64,000 nt of DNA from Haliclystus octoradiatus (Eukaryota; Cnidaria; Staurozoa; Stauromedusae; Haliclystidae): positions 10,544,380 through 10,608,379 of the forward strand of contig OU744450.1 of NCBI GenBank assembly GCA_916610825.1, read 5' to 3'. Positions within the stretch are counted from its first letter, which is position 1; each line of letters begins with the position of its first letter. The notes under the pieces are model-generated. The model was not told where the DNA came from and did no database searches. It saw only the letters and a list, made by a program, of their open reading frames with translations. Positions 13,701 to 25,300 of this stretch are shown here, piece by piece. A program made the position numbers and the translations under genes.

Positions 13701-16700
13701 AGTAGAAAAAATTAATACAGTTTGAAGTTTTAAAGCAAAATATCGTTCATAGGCATAAACACACCCAGGATTCTATTTATTTTATTACTTATTTTTCTAC
13801 AACACATTTGTCAGAAAATAAGGTAACGTCTATCTGAATGCCTGAGAAGAGTCCGACAAAAGGTTTAGCTTTCTGGATTCCTACAGGCATTTCTAAATTT
13901 TCTTCTTGAATGTTTTTGTTGAAGGTTGACCAATAAATCATAAAAATATCAATTTTCTTCTGAATTTGCTCGAACCTTACGGAATCTAGGATTCTCACTT
14001 TTATCAGAGCCTGTGCCTAAGTATTTCAAGAGATTTACTCATTCAACAGGTTTGTCATCTGACTTTATTGTAAATTCTATTGGTTCTGCTCTTGATGGTT
14101 AGTTTTCGTCCAGAGCCTATTATTATACAGTTTGTTCTGTTAATATTTAATATTAGTTAGATTGGAATTTAGAAAAATTTGGAAGAATCACACAGCATGC
14201 CCATTGTATTTTTAACAATAAAATGGTGTTTCTTGCGCAATCGTTTTTTGTTCGACCTTTGTTAGCACGCAAAGCAGCGTGTTGAACGTTATTTCAAAAG
14301 AACAATAGATTTAATGAAATGAAAAATGAAATGAAATGAAAACGTTTCCACCATGACAGCATAGACTCAAGGTCACTTACTTAACCATGAGTCAAAAATG
14401 CTCAGATATCTGTATGTATTCAAGATGGCTGATTCAAGTTCTGTCTACATGTGTTGGCATGATCAACAGCATAATCATCAATTATATAAGTGAGACTGGT
14501 TACTATAACAACAGTTGTATTCTTGCAACATATTAAGATGTGATTAATTAGTACTGTAGGAGGCTCTACTTAAAATTTACATCCCGTGAAACACAATTTA
14601 TAAACAATTCATGAACTGTAACAAAGCGTCTATAGACTGCCTATCAATGTTCATGAACTCATCTCAACGTAAATATGGTTCTGATCAGAAGTTCAATTAA
14701 AGTGTTAATCTATATCATATTGAAAATCTAGTCTAAGCTCAGACAATCTAAGTTGTTGAAAAAGAGTGGTTTGTATACATCTTCCATAACAATTTTCATA
14801 CTCACCTCCTGCTAGAGCCAATTTCTTGCCAAGGGCGAAAGAATTAATGATATCTACATCATACATACGAGAACTCTTTGATTCTTGGGAAAAAGATCGA
14901 ACAGTTCTTACATTGCCAATGGATTCTTCTGCAGTAGTGGAGGCTTTTGCTAGTTCGTCTTGAAAATGTTTTCGGAGCTTTTGCACGTATCCACCTGAAT
15001 TTAGAACAAAATAAAATTTAGACTATGCAGTTAAATTACTGTCTAAACATTTGGCTGGATGAAAAAGGCATCAGTTCACAAACAATTCAGAAAATTCATT
15101 ATGGACATTAAATGCAATGTCTATACAAAAAAAATGTTTAAGAAGTTGAAGTTCTCATGAACTATTTATGAAGTGTTGATGGACAGTTCAAGAACAGTTC
15201 AAGAACAGTTCAAGAACAGTTCAAGAACAATTCAAGAACTTTTAGCCATTTAAAGTTCATGAACTGTATTTCACAGGAGGTCATATCAAGAATACAGGAT
15301 ACCGTCAAGCACAAACCCATTGTAATAAAAACACAATGATATCAGACCTTTCTGTATCCACTCGCCGTATGGGATATCTTTTCCTGATGCTTTCCCATGT
15401 CTCACTTTCTTTGAATGAGGTGATCTAAAAACAGCTGCTGTTTTGTAACTCTTTAGTAATATTATCTAATATTTCTAAACTCTAATATGTAGTCTTTATT
15501 GTCACTTACCATACTGCTGAGCACCAATTGCAACAACGGGGACAACTGCTAATAACACGGCTGTCAGACGAGCACTGACACCAAACATCACTACCAACGA
15601 GCCAACAACTTGTACTAGATAGCGAAACAACATGGAAATATTGACCTGGAATTCATAAACATAATATATGTACAAAATGATTCCATTGATTTTACGAAAT
15701 TACCAGAGGGAAAACATCAGCCTATGGTTTAAAAAGATTGAATAAAGGTCTATTGGTTATTCTATATATTGTTTCAAAATTCGACACTCATTCCTCATAT
15801 TCAATGTTCATTCCCTTGTAATCTAATCTGCTTAACCCTTTTACTTATGTACTTAAGAAAATTAATACCCCCTTCTTCACAGATGTTCTTTAAGTTTTCA
15901 AGCCAATACAACCTTAGACCTACTTTTGTTACACATATTATAACTGACATACCGTAACTGCATTTTGAATTACTTCAGAATCAGATGCCAATCTATTCAT
16001 GAGTTCACCAGTTCTAAAATGCGAGAAAAATATAAAAAAATTAAGAAGCAAGCATATTAGCAGCAGATATCAGCATCAAACTATAAATAAAGTAGCCTTA
16101 TAAATGATTCCAAAGTCTATACAGAACTTGAAAATTAAGTTACTCAAATATTGCAAATAAGATGAGATTCTATGATGTTACCTGTTTTGGTCAAAAAACG
16201 CAATTTCTTGCTGCATGATGTGATGGAAAACCTAAAATCAATCCAAATAAAATATGTCAACGGTATTGGATTAATCAATCTACTAATTAATATGCCTAAA
16301 CAATAAAAAATGAGAATCATAAAGTCTGATATTTCTTTTTATCCAGGACTATAAGGCAGAACAGTTTCCATTTTAGTTTAAGTTTGATAATTCTTTCCCT
16401 GTGAGTAAAGTTTATGAGTTCATAACGTGAAATTGCAAGTTCATGTGAAAATTCCAAAGTTTGGGCAATTTTCTGTTCATGAACTGTTCTTGAACCTTGA
16501 AGGAAATATTAATGAACTGTTGAAAGTTAAAAATTGTCCATGAAAATTGAAAATTCACAAAGTTCATGAAATATTCATGACTCATTATTTTTTACACCTG
16601 TAGGTTATGTCAAATTGGTTCATTATCATGACTATGAAATTATGACTTTGAAACAAAATAATTTGTGACAGTATAGCCTGCAAACAGTAAATCGTGATTC

Positions 16701-19700
16701 AACAAGAAACTTAACAATGTCTGATGGTCCATTGTTCATGAACTAAATTGTTGAGGAATTGGTACATCACAATTAATGCTTGTTATGTTTTGAGGGGTTT
16801 CTAGGGTTGAAATTCTAGGATCACTCCAGTAGGAGAAATTTTCAGAATTCATGTTTCACTCATGTCAACACACCGTGCTTTTTGAGCCTAAGTAGACAAG
16901 TAACATGTATATCCTATAGCGAAAAACACTATTTCTTTCGTATTTTTCCAATTCCGTGCAAAAAAACTGAGTTAATCTAGCTTATTAAACAAAATATAAG
17001 GGAAACATTCCCGATCAAGGCTATCGAAAAAGGATAATTCTCAATCCCAGTCTTATAGGAGAAACCCCTATTATTACCCCCTATTGTAATAGATAAAGAT
17101 TGATAACTACCGTTCTTCTAAGCCGTGCAACAAATTTTTGTCCTGCCAAAGTGAAAAGCCATGCCCTAAAGAAAGATGCAATACCACCACCAACGTACAT
17201 CAAGAATAAAACCAGAACTGTATGATTGAGTTTTGCTAAGAAAACGATAACAAATAAGTTAAGGTTTGGATAAAACTTAAAGTAGCCTTAGAAAGCTAAA
17301 CAAATACCAGAAACCAATTGTGGTGAAATACAAGCAAGCAAAAGACATGTTTCAAATTGCTTATTCTGCATGTTTGAAGGGCATTTTAAAGAGCGTATTT
17401 TTAGACCACCTGATATTACCGGTAATACATTAAATATTCTCTCAAATGGTTCAAATCAGTGGATCTGGGTAGAACTCAATTCATTTTTGTATACCGTATC
17501 GGCAGGTTTTCCATAAAGTTCTGCAAGCTGCAAATGTTTTCTTTCCAAAATTAAGTTTCAACTGATTAACATATGGAAATTTTTGTCTCATCTTGAAAAA
17601 AGGAACAATACGAGAGTTTGATTTCATATGCACTTCATCATGTGGTACAGCCTTGGTGTAGTTGTTGGGGATTTGGAACTCGGTATGCAGCGTAATAATT
17701 TCAATCCCTGATAGAAGGAATATTGGTTGGGGCGCCAGGAAGAGCATCTGGCCATACAATGCACAAACGCTCCAAAGATACTACTAATAAAATTAACCCA
17801 GCCAACCCGTTGAAAAAAAGCTTCAAGCTTTACCTGTTTGTGGATAAATGAAAAATAAAATAAATAAATAAATAAAGAATAAGAAAGTTATAAATGGATG
17901 GCACCCTTCCAAACACATTTCATATGACCATCTTCTATATGCAGCAACAACAACAACCACATCAAAATGGGAAACATTTGTTTTCCCACTACCGTTTGCA
18001 ATTTTCAAAATCTATGTGATTCTGTTTTGAGAAATGCATAGGGCTGAAAACTCTTATAGAACGGTAGTGACTCCCACAAATAAATGGTTTGGATTGTTAA
18101 TTTTTGAAAATTATTAATTGTTGTTAATTAATGACAGAATATTCTTACTCATTGATTTTTCTCTTGAAGCATCTATAACTTTTCCAAAGTATAATGGGGC
18201 GATAATATTGACAGCACTTGAGCCAATAAGACCAAGAATACCAAATGCAATTAGATCCCATTCCTTCAAAAACAAAAAATTCAAATGTTACAAATCAGGA
18301 AAATCAAATAAATAAGAAATGTTTAATAATGGGTCCATTCAATAAACATTTCAGGATAAGGGATAGCGACAAAATTCCACAGATTAAGAGACCTGCATCA
18401 ATAATTAATCTGTGGAATGTTATCAATTAAAGAGCTAAATCCGAGCATCTACAGTTCACAATCACAAAGTTCCGATCGGTCTCTGCTATTTGAATAAATA
18501 TTACAAAAGAAAATAATAGCTTTCTTTGTTGTACAGTCAAACCTGTTATAATGGTCACCTCTATAAAGCGGCCACCTGTCTATAGTGGTCACTCTTGCAA
18601 TGTCTGAAATGGTATTTTCAATTGAATCAAAACCTGCATATAAAGGCCACCTGTCTATAGTGGTCAATTTATCTACCTCTAGTAGCAGGCTGTTATATAT
18701 AGGTTTCACTGTATTGTTTTATACCCAAATTTATAGTCACGTAAATATTTACTATAAATACTTGGTAATTTTTGATATTTATTCCTTTTATTCTGAAGAT
18801 GCAATTAAAGTATAATAATCGATGTTCAAACCTAGGTTTGTCAATTTATCATCCTTTATCTGAGTAACGGATGTTGGGAAGATGCAAAATAGTAAACAGA
18901 ATTCAGAAAAGTTAAATGGTCAACAAGTTGTCTGTATTTGTAAATTGACAGACCTAGAATTGTCGCAGTCACTCGCTTGTGTAGCAATATGGCAGGATAT
19001 CAATACATAAGGCTCAACTGTAGCTAGCGTAAGGGTCCAAGAAAATTTCATGAACAGTTGATCAGAAGAAATCACCCCCTTCCAAAAATTAATGAAAAAA
19101 TTGGTACTTCATGTTTGTGAAGGAAAGTCTGTCAAGTCTTGGAGTGTCTCTCGGTATCATGAATGTACGGATCAGACATGAATATTTCTATTTCATGGAA
19201 ATTTAACAATAACAATTACAATTATTATGTACAGTCAAACTTGCTTAATATCCCTCCTCTAGTATGAATGTGGGATATTAAGCAAGGTAGGATTAGGAGA
19301 GATTGTATAGAGAATGATAATAATATGATGTGGGGATATCAGGTTAAAAGAAGGGATATTAACCGAATAACCGGGTTCGACTGTACTTGGAAATACAATT
19401 GATTTGTGATTTGCAAACTCTTACACGTCAATTGGACTTAGTTAAACACTTCAAGTTGTTGAGAAACAGAAGCTTCTAGCAGTTAGTTAAAGGAGAACAC
19501 GTCTACATCATTTTTGAATGAGAAGTAGGTTATGCCTACAAATGCATTCAACGCAAGTTTGAAACCTCTATCCGCCTTGGTCATGAGGGAGAGTTAACCA
19601 TTTACAGGTTTAGCTATAATGCAATAATAACATACTTCTCTAGCTAGCATAACCAAACGCTTGAGATCTACTTTTTTTTCTTTCTTCTCTTCTTTACTCC

Positions 19701-20289
19701 TATCACCATTTTCAATATTTTCATCATTGAGCGAATGACTTAATACTTTCAATCTCAGTTTTCTCAGTACAATAACATTAACAACAAACAATACAAGCTC
19801 AAGCGCACCAAATGCAATTGACGAAATACAAACAATATAATATGTTGCATGCATAATGTGATTATCATTCTTCCATTTTAAAAACACAAGAATACCTTTT
19901 GTCACTGCAAATGCAAAACGTCCTAATAACAGCAAAAATGCTATGATAAAGAAATAAAATCTTTTATTCTGTATATTATCATCATAAGCTGATCTCCCTA
20001 ACTTCACTGTCCATGTTTCAAGTTTCACAAAAATTGGTATTAGAATAAACACTGATACTATGTTAATAATAGCCAGATCAAAAACACTTTTTGTTAAATT
20101 GTAATGTGTGATATTATGCTCCATATAATCAGTATCACCATCTACTAACCATGATATTGTTGAAACAAGAAAATCTGCAACTAGTACCAAAATAATAAAA
20201 TGTAAAAAACGACATTTGCCTAAATTTAATTTGTATTCCACTTTGTCATCTTTGACTAAAGATTCTGAGTTGGAATTAGATTCTCCCAT
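7760..20289 (-). CDS. ABC transporter subfamily B half-transporter (TAP/TAPL/ABCB10-like), 3' end missing
   Basis: Fifteen exons, all consistent in phase with GT-AG introns: 20289-19636, 18263-18149, 17235-17111, 16231-16182, 16013-15953, 15645-15510, 14994-14806, 13692-13658, 13135-13060, 11848-11775, 11397-11307, 11076-11012, 9770-9644, 9088-8955, 7813-7760. Together they encode 662 residues. Exon 1 begins at ATG 20287-20289 ([10 protein letters not shown]) and gives four hydrophobic segments (about residues 26-48, 67-89, 108-128, 143-170) followed by a Lys/Glu-rich linker, like the TMD0 of TAP/TAPL proteins. Exons 2-11 encode the six-helix exporter domain ([35 protein letters not shown]). 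Exons 12-15 start the nucleotide-binding domain: A-loop FSYPSRPD, Walker [11 protein letters not shown]-loop VSQEPVLF, then [18 protein letters not shown]. Signature, Walker B and H-loop are not in the window. Substrate cannot be assigned; the family exports peptides or other cargo across organelle membranes as dimers. Confidence 0.9.
8090..8362. repeat. MITE-like GC-rich repeat with internal subrepeats
   Basis: Two imperfect copies of a block with 'aagggggt(t/c)aactccccc' and 'aaaatgcttgaaaaagta' lie in tandem (about 8136-8210 and 8222-8285), followed by 'ggggctgtagcacctctag'. It sits in intron 14 of the ABC gene. Such 'aaggggctgtagcacc' sequences are common in DNA-transposon-derived dispersed repeats. 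No clear target duplication was seen. Confidence 0.5.
12254..13059. repeat. Tandem array of foldback MITE plus duplicated exon-9 fragment (intron 9 of ABC gene)
   Basis: The array has units of about 219, 221 and 186 bp. Each contains a palindromic element (ends cctgcgaaaaacag / ctgtttttcgcagg, interior repeats of ttcatgaacagttcatgaa) and a copy of the last ~47 nt of exon 9 with its splice donor. Donor hexamers (actcac on the plus strand, GTGAGT on the coding strand) lie at 12428-12433, 12647-12652, 12868-12873 and, for the real exon, 13054-13059. The three downstream copies lack the exon's 5' half and splice acceptor. Confidence 0.85.
14572..14700. repeat. Degenerate TTCATGAAC-family foldback repeat
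   Basis: It begins with 'cccgtgaaacac' and contains several ttcatgaact motifs. It lies in an ABC-gene intron and is a decayed member of the family best seen at 21.15 kb. Confidence 0.5.
15155..15280. repeat. TTCATGAAC-family repeat with internal 11-bp tandem repeats
   Basis: About five direct copies of an 11-bp unit (cagttcaagaa) occur near 15183-15240, flanked by ttcatgaac motifs and the family terminus 'tttcacagg'. It is intronic in the ABC gene. Confidence 0.7.
16395..16605. repeat. TTCATGAAC-family foldback repeat
   Basis: The left end 'ccctgtgagtaaagtttatgag' and right end 'ttttttacacctgtagg' match the termini of the family, with multiple ttcatgaa/ttcatgaac motifs inside. It is intronic in the ABC gene. 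Confidence 0.55.
18532..18713. mobile_element. Tc1/mariner-like MITE, family A
   Basis: The terminal inverted repeats are tacagtcaaacctgttata and, at the other end, the reverse complement of tacagtgaaacctatatata. The ends are TA dinucleotides, as expected for a TA target. The interior has repeated 'ggccacctgtctatagtggtca'. Related copies lie at 60221-60401 and, in part, at about 52830-52890. It sits in intron 1 of the ABC gene. Confidence 0.7.
19230..19385. mobile_element. Tc1/mariner-like MITE, family B
   Basis: The ends are tacagtcaaacttgcttaat and the complement of tacagtcgaacccggttatt, both continuing to 'aatatccc'. Only the outermost ~10 bp resemble family A. It is intronic in the ABC gene. 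Confidence 0.65.
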
Positions 20290-20445
20290 TTTTATTTATG
20301 AAGTTGAAAATCCAAAATATTACGACTTAAAAAATAATAATCGATTATAGTTTAATCAATATGAATCTTTATAGATCTGTCCAAATATCACTGTTCTTCC
20401 AAATATGACCTGAAAACGAAATAAAAATACAGGGTTATAGTCAGG

Positions 20446-20590
20446 GTCTGCCAAAAGCAGGAATCATGCAATCTTAGATTATGCTAGAGCAAATTCAGGA
20501 GAAGATTGATATTTTTTATTATGATATATTTGTCAAACCTCAACAACAAAAAACAGAAGAAAATTTTCATTTGCCTCTAGGATAGGGCCT
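20446..20590. repeat. Dispersed repeat, 'gtctgccaaaagcaggaatc' family
   Basis: It shares the ordered motifs (a)aaagcaggaatc, atcttagatt, gcaaattcag and tttgtcaaacctcaa with copies near 57958 and 61745-62105. It lies upstream of the ABC transporter start. Confidence 0.55.
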
Positions 20591-21149
20591 ACCATAAGAC
20601 TGAACCATATTATTTGTCATCATAGCATCCCACTAGAAAAAATTAAACACCTCATAAACAGTTCATGACATTTCAAGAACATTGAATGGTATTTTTTTCA
20701 TGAACTTTTTGAATTGTGAACCTTACATGAATTGTTCATGAAACATTGATTCCCGATTGAAAAGTTAAGAGAGGGCATAATATGTTGTCAAAATTAGCTC
20801 AAGCTCATTGAATCCTCCCTCCATATACCTACAGTGATCATTGATAACAAAAATCTTATTCATGCGCGCCTTGTTTTAGGGATTTCGGGAGAAATTAAAT
20901 CAAAAAGCCATCAAACTTCTTGTTTAAAAACTTGGAAAACAATATACTAAAATGTTTTCGAACAATTACTGGTAATCAATTTTGGATTATACTTCCACGA
21001 TTAATTGATCGCTAAAAATATGCAATAATTCCACACAATATAATTGTATTATTGAGTATTCCAATATTTCCAATACTGTATAGTTTGTATGGCATGAAAC
21101 ATCAGTCCATAAACAATATTCGTTCTATATATCACAAAAAAGTGACTCC

Positions 21150-21375
21150 CCTGTGAAAAGAATCCATGAGTTCATGAACATTCTTTTGTGGGTTCATGAA
21201 CAGTCACAAAGAGTTCATGAACACTCTATGAACCGGTTCAAGAACTGATTCATGAACGTGAAATTGCCTGAAGGCTCATGAGCAGTTCATGAACATTTAT
21301 CAGATGTTCATGAACAGTTCATGAAATTATAGGCAATTTCCTGTTCATGAACTCATGAACTTTTTTCACAGGGGT
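21150..21375. mobile_element. Best-preserved copy of the TTCATGAAC foldback MITE family
   Basis: The left end 'cccctgtgaaaag' and right end 'cttttttcacagggg' are inverted repeats. The interior is built from many ttcatgaac palindromes and has an inverted pair gtgaaattgcctg / taggcaatttcctg. It carries no coding capacity. No clear target duplication was found. Confidence 0.7.
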
Positions 21376-21741
21376 CTTAAATTCTTCCGGTGTGGTACTG
21401 TAAGTAGATGGAACTTGAGTTCATTAAAACAGTTTAAAATTAGGCTGTGCCAGTTTTAAAGCGGGATTTCTCTTATCCTGCATTGCATGGGGATCACAAA
21501 AAACATAGTAAATTAGCAGGTTACACTTAAGTGAATCTGAAATAATAATGTATACCTCCAATGGAACCTGTATAAAACAACCTGCTATGAGATGTGGATA
21601 AATTGACCATATACAGGTGCATTAATATAAAATTTTGATTCAATTTTTCTCAAACAAATTTTTCTGGGGCCAAGATATACTAGTTACACACAGCAAACTT
21701 CAATGTAGTCCTACGCTACAATTTTTATATCATATCAATAA

Positions 21742-22567
21742 TAGGGATGAGACGATTACCAAATTTACCGATGTTCGAAGCCGATTAGTTCTCAGCAGAT
21801 TAGTCATAGTAATCGGCCGATTAATCGAATGTTTCGATTATTTCTCACTCAAACAAACCATTACAAAATATTGGCCGTCTGACAACACGCGGACCGTAGA
21901 TATTTTCATCACACAAGTCAAAGTTGAAATGAAACATTAAATGTGTTACGCTCACATCGTAAATGATTTGTTTTGAATGAGAATTTAAATGGAAATTAGT
22001 ACTGGTAGTAGTAAATCAGTAGCCGTTAAGCGTAAGTTTTCAACAAAATTAAATGTTGTTGATAAACCATCAACACAACAAAGAGACTTTCTTCCCATAA
22101 CTGATTGGAAAATCCTTCCAAGTCTGATGAGTATTCCAATCAAAACAAGCATGATATAATCCCCACAAAAACCTTCGCTATAATATGAAACAACTTCATT
22201 TTATGTGAAAATTATTTTCTCAAAATTTTAACTCTACCGCCGCTTTTTTGTCGTAAATAAAATTATTCATTCAACCGTGCTCACGTGTGTTATTCATCAA
22301 CGCTAATGTGTTGACCTTTTTCACGTTATAACAATAGAAGGTGTCAAATGGCATGACAAATTATTCAAATGTTTTGAATTACAAAACGATGTAAACAAAC
22401 AGTAGCGACGATTTCGGAATTTTTGTTTCAAATTTCATTGTCAAATAATAATCGGTTCAACGATTAAAAATCAATTTATTTGCCGATACCGATTATTTTT
22501 CGATTACTAAAAATAGCGCCGATGATCGGCAAAATCGATTATTTTCAGAACAATCGTCTCATCCCTA
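21742..22567. mobile_element. Non-autonomous hAT-type element with 8-bp target duplication
   Basis: Terminal inverted repeats TAGGGATGAGACGATT / AATCGTCTCATCCCTA are flanked on both sides by the 8-bp direct repeat ATCAATAA (21734-21741 and 22568-22575). The 8-bp duplication and short TAGGG-type TIR are typical of the hAT superfamily. Interior open frames are short and no transposase motif was recognised, so it would depend on a partner element. It is intergenic between the ABC and GST genes. Confidence 0.88.
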
Positions 22568-22575
22568 ATCAATAA

Positions 22576-25300
22576 CTCTCATTGAATAATGGACTCTTGG
22601 CATCTCTTAGAACTGTTTTGCGAAATTTTCAGTTCTGGAGACTGCTTACACGCCTTTCCGCAATATATTGTGCTGTATATATCAGTGTGTTTGTAGCACC
22701 TCAAAACGTCAACAGTACTGGGTTATGTATTTAATTTGAAAGAGCAATAAAAAGGCTAGTTTATGGAAAATAATGAGCCAATATTGTAATCGCTCTGAAA
22801 TAGTATTTAGTCTTTGTAGCTAAAATTTATCTAGGAGGATGAAATAAATATTCAAATTTTTCAAGCTAATAGCGAATTTGTTCACCTTGCATTGAATAAA
22901 TAAACTTTAACAAAGTTTAGGTTGTTTGGCAAAAATCAATAATGACACAGACAGTGGCTGATAATGGAAGCAATTACGAAGAGGAATTAAGTGCCTAAAA
23001 AGAGTTTGATGCTAGATAAACAGTTTCGGTCTGATGTGAAATATATTAGGAGAGATATAAGATTTGTCGCGAGCGGAGAGAGCAAGAAATTTTGGATTAT
23101 TGTTTAGGTCTACTGATTATTTATATTTTTTATCATCACGTATACCTCAACATAGGCCTATAAACTGAAATATTGAATGAGTGCATAATTTCATTGCAAA
23201 GAGATATAAGAAATAGTTTGATCTGCCTGGGAGTTGTTGACCAAAAGAGTTTCCTCATAAACATTTGGGTTAATGTAAGAATGGTCATGTCACCATGATC
23301 TTAGTCTTTTCAAATCTTAATATATAAAGTACGTAACTGAGTTCTGGGTTTTTTATATCGCAAAATATCTTCAAAATATAATACAAGTTGTATTAACTTA
23401 TATTAATCGATAGAGCAACTATTATGTCTGCATAAGATTATGAATATTTGATTGGAACATGATAAGGAGGCATGCGATTAGGCTTATAATGCATACTTTT
23501 GTTTATAAAACTGTTTTTGCCAAGTGTTGAATTTTATTAATAGGCCTACATGGAGTTAATTTCCTGAACACTTTGATTGCAGCACAAGAAATTTACAATT
23601 TGTTGATTTGCCCGTAGTGCTGTGAATTATTTTATAAAATGAATTTGGTGGGCAAATGCCCCTCTGCCCCCAGCTCCTACGCCTGTGTGCGCTATTGCCC
23701 TATATTTGCGTATTGCCAACTTGTATCAGCTTAAATGGTCTGTTGTGTTTCTGAAAACATTTTCTTGAATCCCAAGATCACTCATCACTCCTTGCATGTA
23801 TTTCATATTTGCAAGAGGGATCATTTTGATGACATTTTTGAAGGTGCTCCACAATTCAATGGCTTCAATTGCATTAAATAAAGCCCCTGTAAAAATTAGT
23901 AGGCCTAAAGTGAATTTCTGCGCCTATATGTGATATTTGCAAATAAGAAAGTTTGGATATTGAAATTGCGATTTCCTTAAGAAAGTTTCAATACTGGCGG
24001 ATTCTAAACTTTCTTAGGTCTATAAAAAATGTGTAGGCCTATGTGTAGGTCATACTCATAGGCATGCATGTTATTATTGTATCATCCATGCCCAGATATT
24101 ACAATGGTTTATTTTGCATGTCTTCAGTTTTTTATCAAATAATCATAGTAAATTTAACATCAGGCTACAGCCTAAAGTAGGCATCAATTTAATAGAAATA
24201 TTATGTTGAAAGGAGTAATATTTACACGAAATAAATAGCAAACTAATACTAGAGATAAATAAAGAAGACTTGCAAACATTCAAGGTCTCAGCATTTATCG
24301 TGATACTTACTTTGAAGGCTTTGCACTGGTTTTCAAGTAGATCTGGTCATTTGCAAACAGTAAATAAAACTGAGGATACTATTTTGGCAGCCATTACATC
24401 ATTTTATTCTAGCTTATATAAATGCTGAAATCGCGCTCACTATCAAGATGTCAAGTTGTAACGCCTAATAAAGCCTGAAATCTAATTGAGCTCGATGTAA
24501 CGAATATGTTGATGATGTATATTTTCGGTACATCGACTTTCTACAAGTTATCAGTTCTCATGGAATAAAGCTGATACAGCAAGACTATACGAACACTGGT
24601 CATTGTTCTAAAACAATGGAATGAGAAATCTGAAGCGACTTGAAGCGAGTAGATATTTCAATTTTTGTTAATTCAGCAAAAAGCAATATCTGAGCCTAAA
24701 ATAGCAAATTACGAGAATTGTATTATGCTTCTGTGCACCGCTACCAGCATTAACCAGAGCATTAACTCCTAAATATCACCATTATCATTTTTGTAGAATA
24801 TATACGTCGAAATACATATACATTTGATAAGTATCTGGTCTATAAATGTACATTTTCTAGGTTTCAAAGGGGGTGAAAAATCTTGATATATCACTGTCAT
24901 GGCTGCATCTCCAGACAAACAAGTGAACATTCCTTATAAGATGACGTCATCCACTGAATTATCTTCATTGTCTTCATTCTAGCTAACGTAAAAGGAGGGA
25001 ATAAGTCAAATAAAATGCTACTATTTTTATAAAATTTGATTCGCAAAATTTCACAGTACAGTATCAGCACATCAGGCGTTGCACATCAGAACACAGGTTA
25101 TAACGACGTTATAATCTGTGCATCAAAATGTGTAAAATCTGCTTAATTGTAAACTCTCGTTCCAGTCTTTTATTATTTGATTTTGTGTTTCAAAGTTCAA
25201 ACTTCATGTTATTTCTATTTTATCGTTAGTGCATGGTTTGTGCCAGTCGTAATTTAGTAATTAAATCCAAGCAATTAGACACTTGTTTAACGCAGTAACT
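22576..25300. other. Intergenic DNA upstream of the GST gene; no gene recognised
   Basis: The stretch is AT-rich with no long open frame, no RNA gene and no clear repeat unit. It contains the 5' flank of the GST theta gene. I see no convincing promoter element. Confidence 0.5.
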
